This document shows, piece after piece, positions 25,901-38,081 of a stretch of 64,000 nucleotides of DNA. Both the position numbers and the translations under genes were made by a program. The stretch lies in NCBI RefSeq assembly GCF_026212465.1, contig NC_080050.1, positions 31,171,070-31,235,069 of the forward strand, read 5' to 3'. Source of the stretch: Amaranthus tricolor (lineage: Eukaryota; Streptophyta; Magnoliopsida; Caryophyllales; Amaranthaceae). Below the pieces are notes generated by a model. It made no database searches. It had not been told where the DNA came from and saw only the letters and a list, made by a program, of their open reading frames with translations. How positions within the stretch are numbered: position 1 is the stretch's first letter; each line of letters opens with the position of its first letter.

Positions 25901-27379
25901 AAATTAACCAAAGAGATCACAGAACTTAAGGAAGAGGCCAAACTGACTCGAGAAATTCCCCAAATGTTATGTCAATCAGTAACAACTTGCAAGGACATAT
26001 ATCAAGATGTCTTATCTGTTATGCAGGTAAACTGAGACAAGATGCCTTACATTTTACGCCTTTTATACAAGTGAATTGACTCCATTTGGCTTATCTCATA
26101 TCATTATAACTTTCGTGCTTATGCAGAGTTCTGTTGAGGATGAAAAATCTTTTGCGAAAAACTTGTTGACCAGCATGGTTGAGATTGGCGAAAATCTTTT
26201 CTCAACTTTGGAAACCCATTGCAGAACAGCTGTAGATGGTCGTAGAGCTTTCAGTCAGGATACCTCTTTAGTGCAACAGCAGTGCAAAATTCTTTGTGAC
26301 CGATTGAACAATACAGTTGCATTGTTGGCATCATCAGATGCACAAACTACAATGGAGAAAGGATTGAAAACTACTTTGAGTGGCTCTGATTATAAGGTAG
26401 GATATAGATTAATATTGTCTAGATATTACTCAGTTTTTTGGCTGATCTTCACCTTGACACTATGCTATGCCATATTTCTGTCCAGAATTTATATCTAGTG
26501 TCGATTTTACTTTTTGCATGTTCATTCTCTCAACTAATTCTGTCTCATTCTTTCTTTTCTGTAAAATACACTGCCTTTTTCTTACTTTAAAACAGTAAGA
26601 AGAAAGCTACTTCAAGAGTAATGAATAACACCATTTCCTCGCAAAACTAATAATGAACATCTGTGCGACTATGCCTGTCCAAATCAATTGGTGAGACCAA
26701 ATGATGATGTTCGGTAGATTGGTGGTTGGAAAGATAGCGCTTTTTAGGATTTGATTTTAACCTGGAGTCGTAGTTCTTCCTTTGGGGCTAATGCTATATG
26801 GAGAAAGTAGATTAGCACTTTTAGTTATAGCTGCTCTTTCCTTTTCTGACTTTCATGTGGATTGTTACAAAAATCATGGTTTCTTAATGTAATAACTACT
26901 AGGCAGAAGTCTGAATCGGTTTCATTTCGTTTTCTTTGATTAAGGGCATCGACTTTAGGGAAGATCCTGCTTGTTGGAAGGAGAATTTGAGCAGTGAACT
27001 CAGCACATTCAAAGACAAATACATAAAACATGAGAAGGCTGCTGAGAATAACCAGGCATTGGAAGAGTTGAACTCTAGGTACCTTGACTTGGAACGAGCG
27101 TTCCATGTTCTCGAGCAAGAAAGAGATTCCTTGCTTGACAATATAACCAAATCAGGTGAAAAGCTGACATTAGTTTCAGAAGAAAGACAAATGTTATTGG
27201 AGAGGTACAAGTCTGAGATACAGAAAAGGAAAGAGCTTGAGCTAGAGATCAAACAGTTCAGCACGGAATTTGCCTGTCGACAAAGGTCTTTAGCATCCTT
27301 TCATAGTGATTTCAAATCTAGAATTAAGGATCTCAAAACCCAAAATCCTGTAGTGGTGATCAATTCTCTTGGGTTTTAG
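19982..27379 (+). CDS. Kinesin-7 motor protein, KIN-7N-like (CENP-E type), 18 exons, 849 aa
   Basis: Exons: 19982-20129, 20216-20305, 20614-20732, 20852-20965, 21042-21123, 21219-21286, 21384-21449, 21659-21801, 21883-21985, 22073-22153, 23134-23202, 23279-23338, 23438-23593, 23696-23995, 24369-24455, 25868-26026, 26127-26396, 26945-27379. All junctions are GT-AG and in phase (850 codons). The N-terminal motor domain starts at residue 3 (ICVAVRVRP). It carries the P-loop GQTSSGKT (86-93), switch I NVRSSRSH (195-202), switch II DLAGSE (233-238) and [13 protein letters not shown] (279-291), ending with [13 protein letters not shown] near 338. All catalytic motifs are intact, so ATP-driven microtubule movement is expected. 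Coiled-coil segments follow (exons 11-13, 15-18), broken by a Ser/Pro-rich linker in exon 14. Length and motor sequence resemble Arabidopsis KIN-7N (about 820 aa) rather than the much longer KIN-7O. Family members act on mitotic spindles or the phragmoplast; the precise role here is inferred only. Confidence 0.92.
22258..22274. repeat. Poly-G tract of 17 in kinesin intron 10
   Basis: An uninterrupted run of G lies in the 980-bp intron 22154-23133. Long G runs are rare in this AT-rich DNA; the exact length is prone to sequencing error. Confidence 0.9.
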
Positions 27380-27795
27380 AATTGTCAACAGCTTCTCGAC
27401 AGTTCGATGCAAATGTGCAGCGATTCTGCACTAATTTATCATGATTTTGCTTTGAGGTAGAATTGGATTCATCAGATTTGTAAATTACTAAACGGATGTG
27501 TCTTTGGTCCTGGGAGAGTGTATTCTTTGGATGGCCGATGCTCATCGGACATTTGAGCTATGAATTTAAATGATGTATCTGTAAGGTCTGGTATGTTGGG
27601 CTCTGACTCTGTCTGTGGTTTTGGAGAGTTGAAGTATGGAGTCTTAACTCTTCAGGAAACTTGGGCATGTTTTCGGGGAGTTGAATATTTGCTAGGCGCG
27701 GTCTTACTCTTGTACAAGCGAAGGTGGTTTGCATTGACCTCTAATATCAAATATTATTTACAAATTAATTAGTCTAAATTTTACTCTATTTAATA

Positions 27796-28049
27796 CTTCA
27801 TTTCAATTTACTTGCAACGTTGTTTTTTCACGTAATTCAATATATTAATTTTAATCTTTATTATCTCTAATTATATATAATAAAAAATGATAAAAATTTG
27901 ATTTTAATAATCTTTACAATGAGACGAATCAAACAAGATGTTATTTGATTGTGTTTTAACTTATAGATTAAAAATTATTTACAAATTAAAAGTGATTAAT
28001 GAATAGTGCTATTTTGCCTAATGTTGCATCTAATATGAGACGAATGAAG
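27796..28049. mobile_element. Degenerate Stowaway-like MITE (~254 bp)
   Basis: Left end TA-CTTCATTTCAATTTACTTG and right end complementary to CTTCATTCGTCTCATATTAG, with TA at both borders. The interior carries the ACAATGAGACGAATCAAACAAGATG block shared with the other Stowaway-like copies here. It lies about 400 bp downstream of the kinesin stop codon. Confidence 0.6.
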
Positions 28050-29838
28050 TACTATATGACAACTATAAAATTCAATTTTACTCTCTTCGTCTCATTGAAT
28101 TTGCAGCATTTTCTATTTTGGTCTGTCCTACTTAATTAGCATTATTTATATTTTTGGATAATGGTTCACCACTTTCTTTTAATCTCATTCATGCATTTTA
28201 ACTCTTTTAATTTCATTCACACAATTCATTTTATCATCATTTATGATCATTTAAAATTTACTCACTTTCTCTTTGATGCAATTCAAAGAGGACAAATAAA
28301 TAGTTATCATCTTTATTCTACTACATTCATTCTCAATTTAGCTACTCTTGTAAAAATGAGTTATTTAACCCCTCTCTATATATATATATAATACATACCT
28401 TACAATGAGATTATCTCTTAAAGCAATTTGTGTTTACAATTTATTTTTATATGAACTTATAAATTCTAATTTTTTATGTCATTCTACAATCATGTTATCG
28501 GTTTTATTTTCCGCATACGTCTTGCAATCTCAAAGGGTGGTTTCTACTAAAAGCCATGGATGGACATTAAAGATTGTGAGGCCAAAGAATTAATGGATTA
28601 TCTGTCAAAGGTACCATTACCGAGTATACTGGTCCTATTAGGTTTCATGCAATTAATTATATTTATATTATATGGGAACCATTTCTTGAGTCCTTAACAA
28701 CTTCTAATGTCTCTAAGATACTCATATGAAAAAGTCTACGTAAATAACGGTTATTTGTGAAGGTAACAAATCATTCTTATGTGGTAAGATTTAATAGGAT
28801 AAAAATTTTATTATTTTAAGTTATTTTTTTTGATTTTATTATTTTATTAAAATTCTTTTAGTCTTGTTGTGGTGATTTACAAATCACAATTATTGATTAG
28901 TAATTTTTGTAATTTTATCATTCAAGCTACTTAACTAGTTAATAGCGGATCATGAATGATTTTTATAGAAAGCGATCAGATCCGCATAAAAATGAGTCAG
29001 GGTGAAAACGGATTGGACCCTCTCGTCTTGCTTTAACCTGGTTTGACCCATTTATTATTTTGTCCTTTGAATTAGGAGGTATGCCATAAATCATTGGAAT
29101 GATTCTCAATTTTGTTGATTTTATTGGTAAGCTATTGATTATAGACTTTAGCTAATACTTTCACTAATTAGCATCATCTGATTAAAAAATATAAGATTTT
29201 TTTAAGTAAATATTCTATTTCAGAATGAGAAAGGGAGTATAACAAGACTTTGGCCCCTCATCATGTGAAATTCTATTCTAATAGTTCATCACTAATAGCT
29301 GGTTACTAATTAAAATTACTGATTTGACCATTTATTTTTTGAACCTTGGTTTAATTCAATAACTATCTACAAATTAAATGTCAACACCTGTAAAATTCTC
29401 TGTTAGATAGAAGCATTTGACATAATTATATAATAATATGCTAAAAGTGCGTTACAGTGCCGTATAAAGCAGGGTTTTAAGACAACAAAACTCCAACCGC
29501 TCGCCATCCGGAAACCCATATCCTTCCTCTTTTGATTTTCTTGTAATATTTGCATGTACACAAGAATAAAGAAAAGGTAAAAACAACATATAAATTATAA
29601 TTATATCCTTTATTTTAATTTTTAATTGAAGAGAGAAAAAAGTTAATAAGGTATAATGTAGAATAAAATAGGGGTAAAATAGATATTAATATGATTGTTT
29701 TATTATTAGAAATAGAAATATATCAAATAATATGAAATTGTCAAAAATAAAAAATATAGCAAGTATTATAGAACGGAGAAAATACTTACAAGTTAGAGTA
29801 CAACTCACTTCTTTGTAAAAAATTGTTACAGTTTTAAT
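28050..29838. other. Intergenic AT-rich region
   Basis: No gene found. The part at about 28080 (CTCTCTTCGTCTCATTGAAT) resembles one end of another Stowaway-like element whose partner end I could not find. The rest is unassigned. Confidence 0.4.
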
Positions 29839-30517
29839 TGTTTTGAATGGTGTGACTTGAGTTCACATTTAATGTGTGCATTCATGAGTGACTCTTTGGG
29901 ATGAAATCCTATGAGTGTGTTAATGTGGGTGAACTAAGTTGGTAACTTAATATTTGTAATTGATGTTGGTTTTTAAAGTGTGAATTAATACTTGAAGTAA
30001 TCATGGGGGTCATGGCTCATGATGAGTTTTAATGAAGAAGTGGAAAAGATGCTCTACTATGCTTAGTCGAGCAAGGCTGTCAGAATGCCTCCTGAAGGTC
30101 GCTCGACCAGGCCGCTCGATTGAGCGAGCTCCTGGGTGGGTCGATCGAGCGAGCTTTCTGTTTTGGTCGAGCGGTTCCACTGACACTCCTAGAATGCTAT
30201 TTTTGACTTTTCAAGTCCTTGGAGCTGTTTCAATGTTGTTAATTCATGACTTTAATGTATTGAATGTTGCTTAGTGTGATCTCCTCTACAAATAGGGAGC
30301 TCATTTGTTCATCCAAATACATCAAACACAAACCCCAAAGCCTAAACACATAGTCTTTGTTATTCTCTTACTCAATTGTAATACTTCATTTGTAAGAGTG
30401 TTTTACTCCTTTGAAATAATACAAACAAGTAACTACACACCACGGAGAACGTAGCCATTATTGGGTGAATCTCTTTAAATCATTGTGTCATTTTACAATT
30501 TTATTTTTTGTCAAACA
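29839..30517 (+). mobile_element. Solo-LTR-like sequence, copy 1 (related to 36369-37097)
   Basis: Starts TGTTTTGAATGGTGTGACTTG and ends near GTCAAACA. It is alignable over its full length with 36369-37097 at roughly 75-80% by eye. It contains a cluster of GCTCGACC / GAGCGAGC words at about 30100-30175, a TATA-like CTACAAATAGGGAGCTC at about 30290, and a CACGGAGAACGTAGCC...TTGGGTGAATC segment typical of plant retrotransposon LTR 3' regions. No primer-binding site, gag or pol follows, so it reads as a solo LTR or LTR remnant. No clean target duplication is visible, so the edges are approximate. Confidence 0.55.
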
Positions 30518-30824
30518 TTTGTGAGTTCATTATAAACGTTATCATTCATCAAAGTACTTCATATCGTATCGATCCTAGTAACTATTTAATATATATTAAA
30601 AAACAATTAAAGGATTATTTAAATAGCGTAAATAATATTAAAAAAAATTTAAAGTATAAATGAGAATAAAAAAGTGGTAAAATATTTTCGTAAAGAAAAA
30701 TATAGCTGAATAAAATTTGACAAAAAAAAGTGTGTTAATGTCTTTAAATTGTATATTGTATTCAATATTCCATAGTATCACATACAAACAACGAAAGGTG
30801 GAGAGTGGAGAGTGGAGACTGGAA

Positions 30825-31527
30825 TAGGGATGGCAATGGGTCAGACTCGGCTCGAATTATACATACACCGACTTTGCTCCGGATAATAGTCGGATAATTT
30901 TTTTCAATCCACCTCCACTCAGACTTGGATTATGCATACTCTAAGTTTTGCCCGACTCGGACCTCCAACGGAGTCGGATTATTATCAAACTTTATCGTTG
31001 TGATATTGTACTAATAATTTTAAAGCATACAAAGTTAACAAAATATATTTTTCAAATACAATTTAACAAAAAAAAAATGTACTTTGAATTCGAGTTTAAC
31101 AAGAGAAATAGTCCTAATACTACAATTTAACAAAATTTTGTCCCATTTTGATTCAGTGTATTTTATTTCTCTTGACCTGATTTGTCGCATTTTGATCGAT
31201 TAATCTAAATAAAAATACCAAGTAGTTTTTCAAAATCAAAAATTACAATTAGTATGAGAAAGAGCTTGAGTAAGTCACGTTTAGAGATTTAAAAGGAAAC
31301 AAAATATTAGGGTAAAAGTCAAATTCAAAGTCGGATATCCTTTAGGGTCGGAGTATGGTTGGAGTGTCGAACTTTTAATAAGGTCCAACTCCGGTTCGTC
31401 TCTAACTCGGACTCGAATCCTAAAATCGGAGTTGGAGTCGAATAACTTTTTCCTCGGACTCGAATCAGATTATTTTCTTTCGATCGAGTCAAATCAGAAT
31501 CGAATTCGAACTGAATTATCATCCCTA
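30825..31527. mobile_element. hAT-like non-autonomous element (~700 bp)
   Basis: The ends form a short inverted repeat: left TAGGGATGGCAATGGG, right the complement of ATTATCATCCCTA. The outer parts are rich in CGGACTCG / CGAGTC words on both sides in inverted orientation. The TAGGGATGGCAA terminus is common in plant hAT-type MITEs. An 8-bp target duplication is not evident (GACTGGAA left, GAGCGGAG right), so the class is tentative. Confidence 0.5.
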
Positions 31528-31722
31528 GAGCGGAGAGGTTGATAAAATTCTGATTATTTATGAATGGAAAGAGATGAAAGCAATTAACAGACCCCACCAA
31601 ATTAAAGCATGGTTTAATTGATCCTTATAAGTCATATATCTTTCCCTATCAGAAAATTACATTCTCAGAGGGACCATTACCATGTTGTAGGTTTTTATTT
31701 ATTTATTAAGTGTTAACTACTT

Positions 31723-31869
31723 GATTAAATACTCTAAATGAATATAAAACGAAACTAAGCTTAGAAAGAGTATATTTTTTATTATTATAAGGTATGATTA
31801 AATACTCTTTAAATGAATATAAAACGAAACTAAGCTTAGAAAGTATATATTTTTTATTATTATGAGGTA
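31723..31869. repeat. Tandem duplication, two ~73-bp units
   Basis: 31723-31795 and 31796-31869 both begin GATTAAATACTCT and share ATAAAACGAAACTAAGCTTA, with only a few differences. This is a recent local duplication in non-coding DNA. Confidence 0.9.
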
Positions 31870-32941
31870 AGTAGGAGGAAATAAAGTTATTTGAAACCTA
31901 ATTCCAAATAATTTAAATTTTTAGCTAAATTATTTGTATTACATGGTATAGGAAATTTAGGTCACGAATTTGTATCATATATTCATATTGACCCCTCATT
32001 TTAGGTGAAATTAGTTATTAGTAGCATCAAGTTATGAGTTAGTGAGAGTATGAAAATTGTTTTACATTCACACTTCGAACTTAATTCTATTTTTGGAAAT
32101 GATTTATCTTCTTCAATTATCACTTATATGTTTAATTTATTTTTTTATCTTATCTATATATTTCTCTCATCATCCTATAATATTTATTTTCTCTAATTTT
32201 TACATGATTTTTTCACCAAATACATATAAGACAAATTTAATGGCAACAACGAGATTGTAAATATATATTAGATCAAAACCATTAACCGAAACTTTTTGTT
32301 CTCTACAAGTCATAGTGAGTCATAGTTAGTTCTTACCATCATCATTCAAAACAGTTTAAAACATGATATCAACATCATTGTGATAAAAAATTACAGATTT
32401 GAATTTGAACCACCCGTCAAATGTAAGTTGAAAATTTGGTTTTAGGTTTGAAGAAAATTCGTGTTGTATCCACACTTCTATCCAAAAGGCTCTTATGTGA
32501 GAGGATATTTTGAAGTATATTATAAGAGTAATATATATGAAACTTCAACCATCAACATAAACTTTTGAGTAAATTAATTCATTCAATTCATTAAAAAAAA
32601 AAAAAAAACTTTCAATAATCCAAACATTACATTCAAGATGCATTATTACTAAGCTCAACTCCCATATAAGACCTTGACACTATCTTCTCCTCAACATCTC
32701 TACTCTCCTTTTCTCTCTCTACCCTTTTTTCTCTCTGTACAGTCAATCTTCTCTTTGTCAAGTCTCTAACTGAAAGATATGTTTTGACAACCGTATTAAA
32801 TGCACTCTTCTACTCCATATCATCACCTTCATAACTCCTTTTATTCTTTCTCAACCAGAAAATTCTTTATTACACTCTATTTTCTTACCTCATTTTCTTC
32901 TTTAATTTCAAACTAATTAATTAAAATATTCTTTTTTTTTC
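31870..32941. other. Promoter-side region of the DUF4378 gene
   Basis: AT-rich. Bases about 32680-32760 are a CT-rich tract (CTCTACTCTCCTTTTCTCTC), which looks like a pyrimidine-rich core promoter or leader. No coding frame is supported here. Confidence 0.4.
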
Positions 32942-34348
32942 ATGGCTACTTCACCTTCAACCCATCATGCTTCACCTTCTCCAAGGCGATTAGCCGAGCT
33001 TCTGAACGAACAACAAGAGCCCTTTGTGCTAGAAGTGTACCTTCTCGAACGAGGGAATAAATTGAGAAGAAGCTTAGAATTAGAGGGTAAATCTATTAGT
33101 TGTTCTACTAATACTAATATTAATAGGAATAATTCAAGTAAATTCTTGAAAAAATCATTTAGTTATCATTTTGGATCAAAACCCATATCAAAAAAATATA
33201 GTTCTTCACAATTTTCAAATCTTGCTAGGAATTTATTCAATAAATTTATTTCAAAAAAATGGAAGAAAAAAAAGAAAGATTCTTTTGAATCAACAATTGG
33301 GAGATGTTCATCAGTTAGTTGTAGTAGTAGAATATCTATTAGTACTTGGTCTGATAGTGAAATTGATGGAGAGATTAACAGCTTATCTTCTCCTGCTAAG
33401 AATGAAATTACTGCTTATGATCAGGTAATTATGGATTTTTACATTTAATTTGCACCAAATTTCTATTTATGGTTTTCTCGCTTACTTTGATGTCTTTTCT
33501 CTTTTAGTAATACACCTAGTTTTGTAATTTTATTTTGATCTCATTCATATATTTATTCGGTCAAGAAATTAAATCAGTTAAAAAATTATGTAAATGGTTG
33601 AAGCCCTAAAATTTGTTATGTACTCTAACATGATCCCTCATACGAGAGCCCTTATGCAGCACATACTCTCCTAATACCTTGCGTGAAATATTCCACTTAA
33701 AATTAAGGGATGGTTGAATTTAAAACCTTAACCTTTTTATCAGTTTGGCTCTGATATCATACCAAGAAACTAAGTTAACCAAAAATTTAATATATTACAT
33801 ACTCTAACATATTAATTCGACTAGTTTCTCTACCCTACAAGTAATTGTTTCACCAACTACGAATTAATATTTTATATGATAAGAATTTAATTTAATAATT
33901 TAGGGTAATGAGTTTGTATACTGAAAAATTCAGCTGGCAGTCAGTTTCAGATAGATTGATGAATCATAACCAATGGAGAATTGTTGAAGAAAATAAGCAA
34001 TGTAGCCCTGTTTCTGTTCTTGAAGAGATTGATCTTCTTCAGGCTATTCCTGTTTATAATGGTTAGTAATCTTTCATTTTTCATCCTCAATAATTTATGT
34101 CATATCACTAAATTTTCATCTTGACACTATTCATTGATTAATCATTTTAATCTAGATTAAATAATAGTCATGTCCATCTTATTTGATTAATAACAATATA
34201 AATTATATTAATATTATTTTTAATAATTTTTATTTATTTATGGTTAGAGATACTCAGAGTTAAATTACCATATTAAATAGAGTGTAAAAATCAAATAAAA
34301 ACTTAGTGTTAAATAAGAGAGTATAGCTGCCAAACTGTGATAATAGAG

Positions 34349-34407
<59 letters not shown>

Positions 34408-35629
34408 GCTTTGAAAATTAACTCAAAATTTTAGTTAAAATTTCTTGGTATAGCATTGTGCTCAATGTTATGAAAATGAATTCTCATTCAAAATCTAAAT
34501 AACAAGACACGTAGAGTATATTCCCTAATCCCTATGTTCTAATGAGAAAACACTATATAATAAAAAAATATAGAAAAATTTGTAAATAATACTCTTAACT
34601 ATTGTTCAATTGACTCAAAATACCCTCAATTATTATTTAACTTTATATACCCTCAAGTATTGGGATACTTAGCCTTGAACATTGAGCATATCATTTTTAA
34701 CATGCTGTTTTGGGTATTTTGAGTCAATGAGCAATAGTTGGAAATATAAAAGGTTAAGTATTCCAATACTTAAGTTTATAAAGGGTTAAATAATAGTTGG
34801 GGTATTTTAAGTCAATAAGAAATAATTAAGAGTATTATTTACAAATTTTCCAAAAATATAAAAGTTTTTTTAGTTATGCGGTGCAAATTTCAAATCACAA
34901 GAATAGTATATTAGAGGACACAATAAATTTTATAGTCTAGACTGTTAATTGAATTGGTTTTTTAACGTAAAGTAGCATATTCAAAGAAACTCATAAATAA
35001 TGTTATCGATCTTTTATCTCAAAGAAACTGATAAATAACGTTTATCGTTCTTCCATCTCGTATGTTCGAATTAAGGCTTTGATATTGCTATCGTTGCAGT
35101 GAGACAAACTCGAGAAGAAATTACATCACAATCAAGAATCAGATTTCAGAAAAAAGTATCAGAAGATGCAATTTTATCAGCTTCTTTATGGGAACAATTA
35201 ATTCAATTAAAAAAAGAAAAATCCAAGCAGAAACAGAAACACAGGAGAAAACCATTTCCAGATTATATGAACACAAAACGAGCCTTACACCAAAGTAGAC
35301 AGTTATTATTCGACTGTGTAAGAGAAACAATCGAAAATCAAAAACGCAACAGAAATAACAACAACGACAACAACAAAAACGACAACAGTAAAGGTTTGAT
35401 GATGGGACCTGAAGAAATTGGGAAAATCATATGTAGAAATTTGAAAATATGGGGTAAACTTTCATTTGATGAAACAAATATTGATCAAGTGATGAGAATG
35501 GAGTTATTGGAAGTTTGTGGAGATGAATGGGGATGTTTTGATATATGTAACAAAGAGATTGTTAGGGAGATTGGGAATGGTATAGTTGATGAGATTATTG
35601 AAGAGATCATCATAGATTTGATTCATTAG
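32942..35629 (+). CDS. DUF4378-domain protein, 3 exons, 377 aa
   Basis: Exons 32942-33424, 33941-34061 and 35100-35629 join in phase (378 codons). The N-terminus carries RRLAELLNEQQEPFVLEVYL (residues about 15-34), the typical opening of short plant DUF4378 proteins. A Ser/Lys-rich region with SKKWKKKKK follows, and then SPVSVLEEI in exon 2. The C-terminal DUF4378 region (about 300-377) includes IGKIICRNLKIWGKLSFDE and a final amphipathic EIIEEIIIDLIH. The biochemical role of the family is not established; some larger members act in organ growth and microtubule-linked processes, but I do not transfer that. For exon 2 I chose the acceptor after CTGGCAG because the earlier CAG leads to a stop. 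Intron 2 carries an (AT)n tract and a Mutator-like MITE. The gene lies between two related LTR-like sequences. Confidence 0.85.
34355..34405. repeat. (AT)n microsatellite in intron 2 of the DUF4378 gene
   Basis: About 25 uninterrupted AT units. The length is likely to vary between individuals. Confidence 0.95.
34573..34851. mobile_element. Foldback Mutator-like MITE (279 bp) with 9-bp target duplication
   Basis: The element begins GAAAAATTTGTAAATAATAC and ends with the complement of GGAAAATTTGTAAATAATAC. Most of its length is one imperfect inverted repeat (e.g. CAAGTATTGGGATACTTAG in the left half against AAGTATTCCAATACTTAAG in the right). It is flanked on both sides by AAAAATATA (34564-34572 and 34852-34860), a 9-bp duplication as expected for Mutator-like elements. 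It sits within intron 2 of the DUF4378 gene. Confidence 0.75.
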
Positions 35630-36310
35630 CATTATAAATGTTGGGCCACTGGCCATGAATGATCTGCATAGACTCTATTAATATGATATTCCTCACCTTA
35701 GACTGATTCCGTACGAAATTGTTTTTGGACATATTTGTAAAAGGCTGCATATGAATTTGGAGTTGAATCACTTATATAACACTTTCTTATTTTTACGATG
35801 TGAGATTTGGGATGTACATTCAAGTTCAACTACAGTATAAAGATCAAGAATTTTGTTAATGATCAATTGTTTTCTTGTCCGTCTCATAAAAATTGCTACA
35901 CTAAACATATTTTTGATTGGTAAGTTATGTTTAAATATAGGTGGATCCAACTGGCTCCTGTGGCCGCAAGTGAGGACACAAACATTAAAAAAAAAAGTTT
36001 AGAAGGATGGGCTAAGACCAACAATGCACATATGTAGTGTTCGCATTGAACCAACTATGCTACCAAAATTCTTTTAACATACGTATATTAATAATTAATA
36101 TTCTCTACTAAAGGTTGAACATATATATAGAACTAAAGAAGCGCATGTAATGAATAACAAATTTGATATAAAACCACCCATTGGTAACTTTTATTGAGAA
36201 TAATGCATTTTGTAGTATTTCAAATGATAATATTACTCGTGGATTATAAGATATGAAAATTTGTTTGAATAGATTATATAATGTTATTTTATAAGGGTTG
36301 AATTGAAAAC

Positions 36311-36312
<2 letters not shown>
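35630..36312. other. 3' flank of the DUF4378 gene
   Basis: 3' UTR followed by AT-rich intergenic DNA. No further gene or intact repeat seen before the (AT)n tract. Confidence 0.4.

Positions 36313-36368
<56 letters not shown>
36313..36368. repeat. (AT)n microsatellite
   Basis: About 28 TA/AT units directly abutting the start of the LTR-like sequence at 36369. Confidence 0.95.
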
Positions 36369-36372
<4 letters not shown>

Positions 36373-37097
36373 ATGAATGGTGTGACTTGAGTGCACATTT
36401 GGTGTGTGCATTCATGTGGTGACTCTTGGAACGGAATCCCATAAGTATGTCATGAATAGGTGTATTAAGATGAGTCTTGATGATTGTGGTTTATGATGAT
36501 GATTAAAGTATGAATTAATGAGTTAATCATGGGAGTTATGGGACCTAAATGAAGAAGTTCAAAAGTTTAATTCAAGATGCTCTACTATGCAAGTCGAGCA
36601 ATACTGTCAGAAGCCCTCTGAAGTGTCGCTCGACCAGCTCGCTCGACCGAGCGAGCTTCAAAATGGGTCGAGCAAGCAGACATAATGTAACCAGAAACTT
36701 TCTATAGTCCGCTCGACCAGGCTGCTCGACCGAGCGAGCCTCTGCTTTGGTCGAGCGATGTCTCTGATGCTCCTAGGATACTGTTTTTGACTCTTCAAGT
36801 TCTTGGGATGTTTCATTATCATTTACTCATAGCTTTATTATACTTAATGTTACTTAGTGTGATCTTTCCTATAAATAGAGAGCTCTCATTCACATTGTAA
36901 TGATGAACATCCACAAAATACACCCCAAGCCAAACACTAGCCTATATCTCTTCTCTATTGTAATTCTCCATATTTGAGACTTCTTTGAACTCCTTTGATA
37001 ATATAAAAGATACTACACACCGGAGGACGTAGCCTTAGTTGGGTGAACCTCGTTAAATTTTTGTGTCGTTTTATTGCTTTACTTTCTCCTACAAACA
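36369..37097 (+). mobile_element. Solo-LTR-like sequence, copy 2 (related to 29839-30517)
   Basis: Starts TGTTATGAATGGTGTGACTTG and ends near CTCCTACAAACA. It has the same order of blocks as copy 1: GCTCGACC/GAGCGAGC cluster, TATA box CCTATAAATAGAGAGCTC at about 36870, and CCGGAGGACGTAGCC...TTGGGTGAACCTCG near the 3' end. In this copy the GCTCGACC...GAGCGAGC cluster is doubled (about 36625-36680 and 36710-36765). There are no internal retroelement genes next to it. Confidence 0.55.
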
Positions 37098-37214
37098 TCG
37101 ATATCATTGATAGTGTAATTTGTTTGTCACTAAACTTCATACATTCGATCTTGGCAATATTGGAGTTTGAAACACATTGTTCGAACTCTAATACATCACC
37201 ATTCTCAATATATA

Positions 37215-37662
37215 TGTTGAGAATATACGAGGAGGACATCAATTATCAAAATACACAGATATGGATACAGAAACAGATAGTGTGTATGCAGATGGTACAG
37301 ATGCAGATGGTCGTGTATCTTAATGTGCACTAATATAATCCAAGGTGTGCTGAAGTGTATTGTTGTCCACTCAACAGATTTGGTATGCTTTCGACATATA
37401 TGTGTGCAAGCTTAGTAGACAGATGTCGGTAGCATGAAGCAAACAAGACATGTGCAATCAACAGAAGATATGTTTCAAGAATGATGACTCAACAAGTAGT
37501 TTGTTAGATTCTTGTTTTAGGTTGTTTCTTGATATGTAATTAGTTGTAACTAACTTTCTTTAGGTCTTATGTATCTATATATAAGTGTACATCCACATTA
37601 CATATCACTATGTGAAAAATATCTTTCTCCCATCTTCTGTTCACTCATGTCTTAGAAATTCA
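37215..37662 (+). mobile_element. Ty1/copia-type 5' LTR, followed by a truncated leader
   Basis: A TG...CA-bounded stretch starts TGTTGAGAATATACGAGGAG and ends TTAGAAATTCA just before a Met-tRNA primer site. It contains TATATATAAGTGTACATCC, a plausible TATA region at about 37577. Only a short leader follows the primer site before the sequence changes, so the rest of the element is gone. A second copy lies at about 42262-42570. Confidence 0.6.
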
Positions 37663-38081
37663 ATATGGTATCAGAGCTGTGAGGAAGAACACGCAAGAAC
37701 CTATTGTTTTTCATCATCTAACCCTCCTTCTTGATCCTCACATATACACCTACAGTACGTTACATTGATCATGTTTCAGATTCTTCAACCATTGATAAGA
37801 ATTACAATCGCTTTCATTATTCTGCCAAATGCGCCCTTAAATAATAAGAAGGTGTTTAGAAAAATGAGTTATTGATTAATTTTAGCTTATTTTGATACGA
37901 ATATAGGGTTGAATGGTTAAATCAGTCAATTCTAATATTTGGTAAACTAGCTAGTTAACTAGTCTTGTTCATGTTTATTTTAATATTTTATTAGTGTTTA
38001 TGTCTATATATTTTTCACTAACTTCATTTTAATATTTTTATATTGCTTATAGTCTTAGTATGTTTCCCACTAATTTTATTT
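37252..38081. repeat. Segmental duplication 1, copy a (partner 42262-42991)
   Basis: Contains the copia LTR part, primer site, leader fragment and about 300 bp of non-element flank ending GTTTCCCACTAATTTTATTT. The partner at 42262-42991 lacks about 85 bp of the LTR (37501-37577 equivalent) but continues to the same end point. The shared flank shows this was a duplication of genomic DNA and not two insertions. Confidence 0.85.
37666..37677 (+). promoter_or_regulatory. Retrotransposon primer-binding site (initiator Met-tRNA)
   Basis: TGGTATCAGAGC, the standard plant sequence complementary to the 3' end of initiator Met-tRNA, lies 3 bases after the LTR end. The same site recurs at 42575-42586. 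Confidence 0.8.

Noticed and set aside
28161..28391. 76-codon His/Phe-rich frame downstream of the kinesin
   Set aside because: AT-rich non-coding composition with no homology that I recognise and no splice or promoter context.
29839..37097. Reading the two LTR-like copies as the two ends of one retrotransposon that captured the DUF4378 gene
   Set aside because: They differ too much for the LTR pair of one insertion, and there is no primer site, gag or pol between them; the gene keeps its introns.
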